From Carex sylvatica (lineage: Eukaryota > Streptophyta > Magnoliopsida > Poales > Cyperaceae), in assembly GCA_964058845.1 (NCBI GenBank), contig CAXKVR010000043.1, positions 62,001 through 126,000 on the forward strand: a DNA stretch of 64,000 bases. The letters run 5' to 3'. Of this stretch, positions 46,541-58,327 are shown in pieces. Position numbers and translations under genes: made by a program. The notes under the pieces were generated by a model. The model was not told the DNA's origin, did not search any database, and saw only the letters and a list, made by a program, of their open reading frames with translations. The first letter of the stretch is position 1. The number at the start of each line of letters is the position of its first letter.

Positions 46541-47389
46541 GGGGATATTGATGTGTCCGGGGTGGAGAGGGAGGGGGACGGCTAAGGTTTGGAATTGTCT
46601 GTCTGTTGCTGAGAATGGAGGGCGTGGGGTATGTAAGAATTTCAAATACGGATGTTAATTTTATTGTTGGTTAAATATTGTATTAATAGAATAAATATTT
46701 CATTCTAATAATAAAAAAATTTAATCTGAAATATGTGACAAATTATAAATACATACGGCAGATATTGATTTATATCGTAAATTTAATTTTGAAGGATAGA
46801 CAATCATATAATATTGTATGAGATAGAAGTAGCTTTTAGATAGAATAATTTATTTTATAAAAATAACATCTAAGAAAAAATATTATTATAACGTATATAT
46901 GTAAGAGAAATAATTTAAAGGAAATAATTAATATGTGGTAAAATTTTCTATCAATTAAAGTATTGGATAATATTGCATTAATAAAAAAATTAGTAATATT
47001 AATATTATGACCCTAACTTTACTGTAAGAGAAATAAACTTCAAATGATATTATGATATCAAATATCCATCAATTTGCTTATAGTGGTGGGTAGGTAGGTA
47101 GGTGGAGTTTACGTAAATTCCTAAAAACATTTTGTTCTCTGAAAGACTGGATTGGATTGGACTGCGTGTGTTTTGACTTTTGAGTCTTTGATTCTTCCGG
47201 AGACCGCATGCTATTTCTGAATTCTGATGGATTATTTGAGTATTCACTTCTTGCGACGAAATTCGGAAGGATCGACCGACAAAAATTCATACTGAATTTT
47301 TTTGATCCGACCGAAATTAAATCAGGACTTTTTTTTTTTTTTTTTTCTATTGCACCTCGTGTAGATGTGGGGATACAAATGCGCTGGAT
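46541..47389. other. AT-rich intergenic DNA
   Basis: No gene recognised. A poly-T run lies near 47330. Confidence 0.4.
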
Positions 47390-47447
47390 TGGGACCCACT
47401 TTTCAGTACCAAGATATAACATTTTTAGCAAGAAGGCTTTTGGAATT

Positions 47448-47657
47448 GAAATCAAATCTGCTGCGATTCAAATCTCTACTACAGTATCTTAAAATCTCTG
47501 TTTTTTCTAATTTCACCGTTCATTTTTTTCAGTACACACATCTTTAAATAGCTAGTTTTTATGTGCACGCATCTAAAAAAAATTGACAGTTAAATTTGAA
47601 AAAACAAGGATTTCAGAATATTGTAGCAGAGATTCGAATTGCAACATATTTGTTTCC
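47448..47657. mobile_element. Mutator-like MITE, 210 bp (family with CAAATCTGCTGC ends)
   Basis: Inverted ends GAAATCAAATCTGCTGCG and GGAAACAAATATGTTGC (right complement). TTTGGAATT is duplicated at 47439-47447 and 47658-47666. The related segment at 50640-50660 has a single TTTGGAATT and no insert. Confidence 0.88.
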
Positions 47658-47742
47658 TTTGGAATTAAGATCATTGATTACTGTGTACGAAGAAAACCAA
47701 GAAATGACATATACTTAATGCAATTAATTTAAGCAACGTATT

Positions 47743-48268
47743 AAAGAGGAGGGTTCAAATGCACCATCATTTTGGTGCTCCAATATGTTTCATATTTTTT
47801 ATCTTTATTTTCAAAGTAAGAATAGTTGATCCGAACCGCTCAACATAATCTTCATAATAAAATATGCTTGGAAACCAAATTTTATATTGTTTAGATTTTT
47901 TTTACTATATTTTTAGATATGTACAATATGATTTTATCAGATAGTCTAGAATCTCCTTAAAAATGTGATTTTGTATTATCTTAAAAAATAGTAAAAAAAA
48001 TATAAAAAATATAAAATTTGGTCTTCAAGCATATTTTATTATGAAGATCATGTTGAACGGTACGAATCGACTTGCGGACTTTGAAAATAAAGATAAAATA
48101 TATGGAGCATATTGAAACACTAAAATAATATGCATTTGAACCCTCCTCCGCTGCGATTCAAATCTCTGCTGCGATTCAAATCTCTGCTGTGAACTTTAAA
48201 AATAAAGATAAAACACATGAAGCATATTAAAACACTAAAATAATGATGCATTTGAACCCTCCTCCGCA
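47743..48268. mobile_element. Foldback MITE with GAGGAGGGTTCAAATG ends and an internal duplication
   Basis: The left end GAGGAGGGTTCAAATGC is matched by the inverted end near 48146 and again near 48265. Between these two right ends lies GCGATTCAAATCTCTGCT repeated about three times. Outer flanks CGTATTAAA and CGCATTAAA form a 9-bp duplication with one change. Confidence 0.75.
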
Positions 48269-48330
48269 TTAAATTATCTATAATATATATATCCTCTCCA
48301 TTTTATCGCAAATCAAATCAACCGCTTTGG

Positions 48331-50069
48331 AGTTTGGACCAGCCCAATAAGAGACGTGCTCCAGCCCAAATTAAATTCGGGCTTAAATACTAATCCAAAT
48401 GCTACCGTCAACATTTGAAGAATTCATCAGACTCATGAAATATCAGGACGCATCCAGCAAATACATTGTGAAACGAGAATCATGTTTGCATAAAATCACC
48501 GTTAATATGATGAATTACTATAAAATTTTCGATCCAGTGCAATATTTCCAACCATTTCGATCGAATGTCATAAATTCTTATTTATTTCACTTTTCTTTTA
48601 AAAAAAAAAAAATCTGTTCAACACTCCAAAATTGCACCTTTTTGTGAAATTTGTTTGTTATATTTTGTTGTGTTTGTGGTTGGTAGTGTTCTCTACTGAT
48701 ATTACTATTTTTTGTTGGTGATATAGCTGTATCAGCTTATGCATGTACACTAGGCTCTGGTACTAGAGGTTTGTTACCAGTTCCTTTTTTCTTTTTTTAA
48801 ATCTTGGTTTCAATGATAATGAAATCTTTGGGGTGTACCCACTTTTGTCCATCTCTCATGCCAATGAGAAAATATCTAAAATAACACGGAAGTCTTATTA
48901 GTCAGCTCCATTTGTCCATGTGAAATGTGTAATACATCAACAAATTATGCAATTAGGCACTCTTCATAAATCTCACTACCACAACTACATATGCATGCCA
49001 ACTTAACATATATAACAGACGACGAACATATGATCGACATTAATTAGCAAATAATGCACGCTTGACATATATATATATGTGTGTGTAGAATATGACAATT
49101 GACAGTGGAAGGAAGAAGATAGATGGATCGATCGACAAGCAGGCTAGCTAGGTTTGACATGAAGCACCAAATTAAACTTAATTTATTATCGATCTGTGGT
49201 TAACTCTTCCTATGCCATCTAGCTTTAAAGATACATCATCATTGAATTGCTTTTCGATCGGTTGAAAGTGTTCTTCCTACCATGCATCTAGGCTCTCACC
49301 TCTCAGTGCTAGCTGATGAAATTAAAGAAACCTGCTTAGATTAAAATGGGCCGGGCCGGAGTTTCATCTCAGTCCAAAAATTTACAAATATAAAACCCAG
49401 TACTGTTGGTCTTGACTCTTGCTCTGGCCTGAAGCATATTTATTATATGAGATATATCTTCTTTATATCTTTGCTATTTGACATTTCCATTACTAGCAGA
49501 TTCATGCCCCAACGCTTCATCACTTAGAGATCCGTTACATCATATTAATTTATCCTCGACTGTGCTCCAGTTGAACCTCACTCTCTGTATTTTTCTTATC
49601 TGCACTTCAAATATGTTTATACTTAATATATATATATAAGTTATCCATATTTCATTTAACAAGTATTTATATCTATTATGTAAAATGTTTTACACTTTTT
49701 TCATAGTATAAACAATTTAAATTAATTAATATATACAATGAGTAAAATACATCTTTCACATATTTCATTTTTTGTAACATAAGGTATAAACACTTTTTTT
49801 TAATCAAATACCTGAAGTGCAAGTAACAAGTGCATATATTTTTTTGGCAGTAAACTCGTTGGAGATTTTATTAATTTAAAGAGTTACAAACCAGCTGTTA
49901 CATAAAATTAGACATAAAATGTCTTAGAAAGTATTCAGTTGTAAACAAACTAAAAACACACAGTGGTATGTGCATCATGTGGATACAATTTTAATCATCC
50001 TTGCTTGATAGAATGATAGGAGCCTAGTTATGGTTTCCTCTATGCGCATAGTTGTTATGCTAGCATACT
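48331..50069. other. AT-rich intergenic DNA
   Basis: No gene recognised; the small open frame at 48399-48647 has no recognisable domain. Confidence 0.35.
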
Positions 50070-50215
50070 TCATCGTAGAAGGCACTGAATCAAACCAGAT
50101 CGAGAATTGAATCAACCGGTTCAGGACAGTCACCACTCAAAAGTCTCAAAAGAGACACTGAATCAAACGGAACCACGAACTGAATCAATCAAACCAGAAC
50201 AGTCATCACTCAGAG
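50070..50215. repeat. Two-copy tandem repeat, unit about 68 bp
   Basis: CACTGAATCAAAC...GAATTGAATCAA...CAGTCACCACTCA is followed by a diverged second copy with the same landmarks. Confidence 0.6.
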
Positions 50216-50765
50216 AAAAAAAAAAGGTGCATATCAAGGGGTGGGTGTAATTATCATCCCTCATTTCTAATTTGTTTAGATATTGATATAACTTGTTTAA
50301 ATATCGTTTATAAATATAAAAGTATTGATAGAGTTTTAAATAAATTTGTGAAAAGTGTCAAGGCAAAAAGATTTTTTTTATTTTCTCCATAAATTTTTCA
50401 GAGAAAAAAAAAAAAGATAATTAAACAAGGATTGTTGTTCCCAATCTTTCAAACGAGACACATGACACATGTCATAAGCATTAAGTTTATGGAATAGAAT
50501 AAAGAAAACCCGCTTGACTTTCTGTTTTTCTTTTTACAAACAGATCAGGTTGACCCCATGCAATTACTGCAGAGAAAGTGCGCTGTAATGGGCCCCACTT
50601 TTCAGTACTAAGATAAAAACATTTAGTAAGAGGGCTCCGGCTTTTGGAATTAGGATCATTAATTATTGTGTAAGGATGTCGTTTGGTCGTGTCCATCTTA
50701 CTGTAATTTAATCAATGCATTAAATTATCTAAAATATATCCTCTCCATTTTGCCGCAAATGGATA

Positions 50766-51937
50766 AAAAAAAACTCCTAATATATACCTAGCTGGTATCA
50801 ACATTATTTAGACATTTTCAGGGAAAAAAAAATTATAATTAAATCATGGAATCTACACCTATTATTCATAATTTAAAAGTGTGTGTACGTATTTTTATGA
50901 ATATTTATAACTAATAACAAGATTATTGATATATATTTTTCTTTTTTATGAAAACTATATATGCAAGTTGAGATTGAATGAAACTTGAATTATACTGAAA
51001 TGGTGTTTATAATAAAAGGTTTACAATTTTGGTCCCATGGACCTCTCCATTTTTGTTGAAAACGGAGGGAAAGAAACATAACTTAATGAGCGAACAATCC
51101 GGCACCCAACTGGGAAAAGCCGCAACCGTCCTCGGCTGGATCCAGATTGACCCATCCTCATCGTCTAAAATTTAATCAACGGTTCAGACTATTCCGAGGC
51201 GACATTTCCGCTGCCTGTTCATCCGGTGCACGAGCCAAGCACAACAATACAAAACTCGCTTACTCTGATTATACACCCAATCATGTAGCAGATTCTTTTA
51301 TATATTTTTTTATCCGCTACATAAATTACAACACGGAAATAGTACTAGAAGAACTGTGCCTGGAATCGATCCGGCATCCAAACGTCCTTGCGGGAACCGC
51401 AGCTAAAATTCCACCTGTCGTGATCTGACTGGTCGGACGCACGTGCGCGTGCTATTGGGAAGTCAGGGACCCCCTTTTAGTGCTACTCTGTGGACTGGGT
51501 CTTTCATTTACTGTGAAAGTATAACTTATAGTTTCGAACTTTGAAATTCTGTCGGCATATATATACACAAACAGAAATACAAATTCAAATATCAATGTAA
51601 AATGAATACTATGAAAATGTAATTAAATATAGTTTCAAACTTTTGCTAACTTTCACGTCCGTAGGCTTTTCACAATTTTCTTTTAATAATAATTTCAAGT
51701 AGTGAGATAAACATTTAAATAATTCAGATATATATAATTTTATTCAATTATTTATATCAACAAAAACATTAATTTAGAAAAGAGATTTAGACAATTATAT
51801 AAAAAAAAAATACGTAGATACGATACAAATTTCACTGATAGTATAAATCAACTTACATCCAAGTACAAGAGAATGGGCGTGAAGCATGTCAATAGGCATC
51901 AGACCGATTTTAATCCGATGTTCGCTCGAAATGATTT
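50766..51937. other. Intergenic DNA with a GC-richer island
   Basis: 51080-51470 is less AT-rich than its surroundings and holds an open frame of 93 codons (51147-51428) with no recognised domain. I do not call it a gene. Confidence 0.35.
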
Positions 51938-52254
51938 ATAACACAGATTGATTTGTAATACATATCAATATTTTTTATTTTTAAAATTCTAACGGTCTCA
52001 ATCTTAACCATTCAACATGATCTCCATATGAATATGTACTTGCAAACCAAATTTAATATTTTTTTTCAGAATTCTTTTACTATTTTTAAGATAGAATTTT
52101 CTACCTATCTTAAAAAATAGTAAATAAATTTTAAATAAATATAAAATCCGATCTGCAAGTATATATTTATACGGTAATTATATTAAACAGTTCGAATCGA
52201 CCGTAGAATTTTAAAACAAAATATTAATTCATATTATAAACCAATCCGTGCTAT
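51938..52254. mobile_element. Foldback MITE, about 317 bp
   Basis: Arms ATAACACAGATTGATTTGTAATA and the complementary right end are inverted. The middle carries ACTATTTTTAAGATAG...CTATCTTAAAAAATAGT, as in the MITEs at 10124 and 47743. No clear target duplication. Confidence 0.65.
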
Positions 52255-52852
52255 AAATAAGTATCATAGATTCACTCATAAAAAAAAATAGATATATTGT
52301 TACTTTTAGGTTCACACACTTAATTGTAGACCGAGCCTTTATTTAAATGACGACAACTCGCGCTGGGATCTGAAATGGTAACCGATGGCATGAAATTTAG
52401 GAGCCATGTCTCTTCTACGTTCTCTATTTAAAGCGGATCAGGCGATCCATTTCTTCTCACCTCTCTCTCTTTTTTTTTGAGAAATCATTTCTTTCTCACC
52501 TCTCTCTCTCTCTCTCAATTTTGTGAAAAGGTTTTAACTCATGGAAGATGAGATGATGATTTATGTTTTCCACAGGCTTTCTTGAACTTTGAACATGAGC
52601 TGTAATTTTGCATCAATTTATTCCAAATTTGATTTTGTCAAGGAATAGAGAGGCGCATCAGTAGTCTTGTTGATGGTTCAAGAAAGTCCTTGGAAAACAT
52701 AAGCACATCTTTGCAGTACTGGTTGTTTACTGGTACAAAAAATTCTCTTTTATTATACCTAAATTTTACTTTGTAGTCATTTTGGGTTCATTAAACCTTT
52801 ATTGATGTTTATTCTAGCTACTCTGGTAAAAAAAAGTGAGTAGATAGATTTC

Positions 52853-52893
<41 letters not shown>

Positions 52894-53697
52894 AAATAGA
52901 TTTCAAAAGACAAACAAAATTTCCTTATTTTTTATTAGAAACCAGTACTATATAAGCCTAGCTACAAAATCATTAAGCCAGGAAAAAAAATATACAATGA
53001 AGAATTGATATTAAAATAAAATAAAAAACAACACAGATGGAAACCAACAAATATCGTTGGTAATTAAATAAGTTAACACGGTAATTCTAATATTGATTTT
53101 GTTATGGTACTAATTCTTTGTTTTTGTGCAAATTATGTGTTCATGAAATGTTTCTGAGACCTCCTCCTCCTTTTATACATAATTTTAAACTTTGCATCAG
53201 AAAGAATAATCAGTGTGCATCAAAGTGTTCACAATGGTTATTTTGAACTAGATCAAGTAATGTCCCAATTTGGCAAGGTCTGGGTTTCTTCTTCCTGGCC
53301 TAATTTGGACATGGAATGCTAAATTGGTGTGTCTAATTCTGAAGATATGATATGATATGATATGATATGACATTCAATCAGTAATTTCCTTTCAGATCGA
53401 CTTTATGAAAAGGCTGTGATATTTTCAGAAACTGAGGTGACCCAACTCATACCTACTTTTCCTTGTGGGATTATTGGTTATGGGAATGTTGACATTCAGC
53501 TCCAAATTATGTTTGTTTTGTTGGTGCAAATATTCTGTACATGCATGCCTAATTTGTGCTGCAGACAATGCTTTCTTTTCAATTGAAAATAATTAATTTC
53601 AAGAAATTTTTCATATTTTACAAAAGAATATTGTTTAGTTACTGAGATAATATATATATATATATATATATTTAAAGTTAGTGCCTTAAGTATCAAC
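52255..53697. other. Intergenic DNA
   Basis: CT microsatellites near 52460-52520, a TA repeat near 52862-52888, and a short exon-like stretch near 52645-52735. No gene is called. Confidence 0.35.
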
Positions 53698-54060
53698 TAA
53701 CAATTTTATTGATAAAAAAAATAAAGTTACAATGAGTCAAATGACTCCTCAATACAAAATCTAATATTTTATGCTCACAAAATTACTCAAAATAACTATA
53801 ATATTCTAATCTCACTTATATATACTCATAATTACTCTATTACCTTAAAACTCTATCGCTCTCTACGATTGAATCCTCTCTTTCAACTGCCGTCGCACTC
53901 TGACATCCGGATCTACTCACCTGCGCTCCAATCGATAGGACGTAGAGATTTAATATTCCGAACTCTGACAATACCGCATTTTTGGTTTCGGTCGGCTCCA
54001 CTCGGCTCTGGTCCCTTTCCTCTCTCTCATTTTTCTCTCTACTCAAGAGAGTAGAGCTGA
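53698..54060. repeat. Dispersed repeat, copy 2 of 2
   Basis: Partner of 46195-46540. Pyrimidine-rich end and GCGCTCCAAT landmark conserved. Confidence 0.6.
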
Positions 54061-54473
54061 GAGAGAGGGGAGAAGTTATGTAAATGGTGAGATCTAGAAG
54101 AGTGAGAAGAAAGAACTAGAGAAAAAATGACAATCACAACCGTTAGAATTTTGAAATGACTTTTAGGTGTTGCTCTTTTGTTTTTCTCTCTCTGGCGAAC
54201 CAAGGTTCTTATTTATCTTGTATTTTCATGTTCTGAGATAATATATATTCGGTTAGCTCTCACCAAAAAGTCTACAGGGACATTTGCATTTATTTTTCAA
54301 AAGGAAAGTAGGAAACAGTGATGTGCTTAACAGCTGGTAACTTTATAATGAGATGTCACATTGTCAATAATATATACTTGCGCTTATATTTAAAAGAAAA
54401 GAAAACGTTGACCAATAAACCTTTGCTATTCGTTAATTAAATTTGGTGTTATTCTGATGTGCTTATATATATG

Positions 54474-54684
54474 GGAATGAATTCTGCTCTGATTCGAATT
54501 TGATGAACCGTATTCTAAAATCTCTGTTTTTTTAAATCTAATCGTTCAACTTTTTATGTGCACGAATCTTCAAATAACTAGTTTTTCTGTGCACGCATCT
54601 CAAAATAAATTGACAGTTGGATTTAAAAAAACAGAAATTTTAGAATGTTGTTCATTCAATTCGAATCGGAGCAGATTTGTTTCC
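54474..54684. mobile_element. Mutator-like MITE, about 211 bp, same family as 47448-47657
   Basis: Ends GGAATGAATTCTGCTC and GGAAACAAATCTGCTCC (right complement). ATATATATG is duplicated on both sides. Confidence 0.85.
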
Positions 54685-54946
54685 ATATATATGAGCCATG
54701 TTTATAGAATGTGCAGCAACCCGTAGATAATCTGACAAACATACGTATATTCTCTCATCAATTTAAATTTCCGAAAGTGTGTGTAAAAAAAATGTGCATC
54801 CTGTAACTGTTACTGTAGTGTCATTCACGGGCGTACGTAGGTGATTGGTTGTTATCTGGGTTCCACAAGAAACCACACACAATATATAGTCCGGTTCTCC
54901 TGTGGCTGTGGTTCACCTGTGTGCCTATTTGCTGCCAATTGGGTGA

Positions 54947-55136
54947 AATAAATCTGCTACGATTCTAAAGGATCGCACGATATCTGCAATATATTCTAAT
55001 CCTAACCATTCATATGTTTTGAGACTCGTGCACAAAAACTAACTTCTTTTGAAATTCGTGCATTCCAATAAATGAATAGTTCAGATTGGAATCACAGAAC
55101 CCGGCCATCCTTTCGAAATGCAGCAGATTTGCTCCC
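54947..55136. mobile_element. Diverged MITE, same family as 47448-47657
   Basis: Ends GAAATAAATCTGCTACGATT and GGGAGCAAATCTGCTGC (right complement), with GTGCACAAAAACTA-type middle. The target duplication is not clean. Confidence 0.65.
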
Positions 55137-55602
55137 GTCAATTAATTGGACATCTTTTTCTTGAAAAGTTTGATGTCACTTTTCGAAGTTTCGGAGTTTC
55201 TTGAAATGGAGACTGTCTGATCGGAACACACAATTTAACGGAGTTAAATTGATTTCAATTCAATAGAATTCCATATAGATGAATTCTGATTGAACATTGT
55301 CAATCAAAATTAAAATGGAAAACAATTGAATTCTTCTCAATTTATTAATTAGAAAGTACACATAATATGATCGAAATAATTAATTATTTCATTTGAATGA
55401 AAATGGCATTTGTGAACTTAAGCTGATTAGATGCAGAATGGAGAATTGGAGACTAAGATCCAGTGCTATCTTTTAGAAGTATGGTCCAACAAAATAATTT
55501 AATTTTTAGAACCCAACTTCTAGATATTAATTATGCATCCAATTTCTTAGAAAGTATGGTCCAACAAAATCATAAGAATATAATTATATATGAATATAGA
55601 TA

Positions 55603-56010
55603 AGAGGAGGGTTTAAATGTCTCTATTTATTGTGAATTCACTATGCCTTCATTTTTAAAAACGTTAATAAATTAAAATTAAAATCATAACCATCAAAATA
55701 AAACTGTTGGATGTGATCTATGTTATTTTCTCTAAATGCTCATAAAAGAAAATATCACATTTTGATTTTGTTTTTATGTGAATCGATCATTTGAAAAATC
55801 AATGTCTAGAAATTATTCTTATTAGTACGTTTTTATAAGCTCTTGATTACAATCAAAATAAAATTCAAATGTCATAATTTTTTACATGTGCGTAGATAAA
55901 ATTAATGTAGATCATATTCAACAGTTTTATTTTGACTTTTAAGTTTTAAATTGTAAATTATTAAAAAATTTAAAAATGAAGGGATGATGGAGATAAAAAA
56001 TAAAGACATT
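55603..56010. mobile_element. Foldback MITE related to the GAGGAGGG family
   Basis: Starts GAGGAGGGTTTAAATGTCT. The inner arms (CCTTCATTTTTAAA..., AATAAAACTGTTG) are repeated in inverted order to about 56010, where the end is eroded. Confidence 0.65.
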
Positions 56011-56037
56011 TGACTTTTAAGTTTTATGGAAGCAGTG

Positions 56038-56441
56038 GAAAATTTTTTATTCATAGAAATTAAGAAAAAGGTAGAGAGAGAAACAGAAAGAGTATATGAT
56101 TTGTAATATTCATAGAAAGATCGGTACAATCAGAGTTAGGATAGATAGAAATTCTACTGATCCTAACATATTGTTTTTATTTATCCCATCTCTGCAGCAA
56201 CATTGAAATGAAGTTTAGATAGGTAGAATTTCTATCCATCCTAACTGTTTTTATTGTTATAATAGATATAATTTCTACTTATTCTAGCTCTGTTGATTGG
56301 TAGAATTTCTACTTATCCTAGCTCTGTTGATTATTAGAATCGATAGAATTTCTACTAATCTTTCTATCAATATTACAAACTATGTACTGTTTCTGTTTCT
56401 CTCTCTACTTTTTTCTTAATTTCTATGAATAAAAAATTTCC
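56038..56441. mobile_element. Mutator-like MITE, 404 bp
   Basis: About 80-bp inverted ends start GGAAATTTTTTATTCATAG or GAAAATTTTTTATTC. GAAGCAGTG is duplicated at 56029-56037 and 56442-56450. The centre contains several copies of TAGAATTTCTAC with CTTATCCTAGCTC. Confidence 0.9.
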
Positions 56442-56609
56442 GAAGCAGTGCATCTAAATCTTAAAAGCCCACATTCAAACCCAAAGTAAGCCCACTGATT
56501 GAAGCGATTAATTCTATAAAATTTTGGGCCCTGTTTCCAGAAGAATTGGGCTCCCAATAATAGAAATAGAGAAGAAAAAAGAAAGAAAAAAAGGATAGAG
56601 GGATTGAAT

Positions 56610-57174
56610 TAGGGATGTAAACGGATCGGATAATATCTGATTTCGTCCGAATCCGAATCCGAATCCAAAAAAGTACTTAAATTATTCGATCCGTATCTGT
56701 ATTTGAGACTATCCGTATCTGTATCCGTATTAAAAAAATTATAACGGATGCGGATACAGTAAGACATTTTACTATCCGTATCCGACCGTTTACACTTTAA
56801 ATCACAACAAATGCGATATATGTTTTTAAATTGATTTATTAAATTACATATTATACGAATAATTTATTAAATTGCATATATATATATATATATAAATTTT
56901 GATGAACAATATAACACTATGACATAATCAGTGACTAATATTTTAATAATATAATAGATGTTTTGTAACTAACAAGCTAATTATGAAAAATATCTGTATC
57001 CGTCCGATATCCGATCCGTATCCGTAGTATTTAATATCCGAAATGTATCCGTAACATTTAATATCCGATCCGTATCCGTATCCGAGACTATCTGTATCCA
57101 AAAAATTATAACGGATACAGATACGGATACGGTAAGACCACTATCCGATCCGTATCCGACCGTTTACACCCCTA
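56610..57174. mobile_element. Non-autonomous hAT element, 565 bp
   Basis: Ends TAGGGATGTAAACGG and TAGGGGTGTAAACGG (right complement). GATTGAAT is duplicated at 56602-56609 and 57175-57182. Both ends are packed with CGGATA/TATCCG repeats; the middle is AT-rich and noncoding. Its CGGATA repeats differ from those of the 5-kb hAT, so another transposase probably moved it. Confidence 0.9.
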
Positions 57175-57686
57175 GATTGAATGCACATAATATGCTTTCT
57201 GTTCTTCACAAAAAAGTTACAATCAACTAAAATTTGAATGAAAACATCAAATAGGAAATACATTTAGATTCTAAATAAGAGACACATTTTTCAACAGTAA
57301 AATCCAGCCACTTAGCCAGCCTCGTTAGGTTTGGTTATAAGATAATTTTAAGCACACCACCATTTCTTTAGTTGTTAAGGATCATGAGTAGAACCGTATA
57401 AAAGGTAGCTGTCGAAATTATATAAAGATAATATAGGATATTAAATGAAATGCATTCATATTTCGATTTTATAGAAGAAATCAACTCTTTTCTTTTTTTT
57501 TTAATTCCTTCAGAGACTTCGAAATTCCAATCTCAGTTCTAAAGAGACCGAATTTTTTTCTAAAAGAATCTATAAAAAAATAATTCGTTCTATAAATCAA
57601 AATATAAATATACTCTATCCAATATTCTATATTGTTTAATATAACTTTTATATATAAAAAATTTGTGCTAAAAAAAAAAAAACCAG

Positions 57687-57829
57687 TGTAGCATAATAGT
57701 TCTGTTTAGATCCGGATCCTCCGATCCAAATCCGAACCAATCTGATTCTGAGTGAAATACAGGACTCCTTTAATTTTCATGCCGATGTTGATCGGACGGT
57801 CCGGATCTAAACATAAATATTATGTTACC
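57687..57829. mobile_element. Short inverted-repeat element, about 143 bp
   Basis: Ends GCATAATAGTTCTGTTTAGAT and the inverted right end, each followed by CCGGA. It shares GTTTAGATC with the neighbouring element at 57945. Confidence 0.6.
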
Positions 57830-57944
57830 TTAGAATACATAATTTTTTTTTTTTTTGGTTTCGGAATACATAAATTTGTTGAGTAATTTAATAGATACAG
57901 TAGTGGATCCACCACCTGAAAACCTGATATATCCAGTCTCCATT

Positions 57945-58122
57945 TGAGTTCGGTTCTCCTAAAGTAACTCATTTTTTGAGTTTAGATCCAGACCATCAGA
58001 TTCGAATTTGGCTGTCAGATTAAAGTAGCCGTGCGTTTTATCTGAAATCGGATTGGCCGGATTCGAATCGAACGGTCCAGATCTAAACTAAAAAATCGGG
58101 TTACTTCAGGAGAACCGAACCC
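57945..58122. mobile_element. Short inverted-repeat element, 178 bp
   Basis: Inverted ends contain GTTCGGTTCTCCT and GAGTTTAGATC. Flanks GTCTCCATT and GTCTGGATT agree at 7 of 9 positions. Fragments of the family occur near 38270-38400 and 45800-45890. Confidence 0.65.
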
Positions 58123-58327
58123 GTCTGGATTCTGTAGCTTCATTTTTCTGAATAAAAAACCGCAGTAACAATTAACAATTCCCACTGGGCTTTAGTTAAT
58201 ACTTATTCCTGACTAACTACTCGAAGGTTGAAGCAATGGGTCACATCTCCATCCCCAATAGATCTGGAAGCAAAATCAATCGGGTAATACGATTTTCAAA
58301 AAGATTGAGAAGATTGATAGTGGAACA

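Larger units (their letters stand above)
47390..48330. repeat. Local duplicate of 50580-50765, enlarged by two MITEs
   Basis: The segment CCCACTTTTCAGTAC...TTTGGAATT...ATTAAATTATCT...TATCCTCTCCATTTT is also found at 50580-50765 without the two MITEs. The second site is thus an empty-site control for both insertions. Confidence 0.8.

Noticed and set aside
48399..48647. 82-codon open frame as a gene
   Set aside because: No recognisable domain, a Lys-run end and no promoter or splice evidence.
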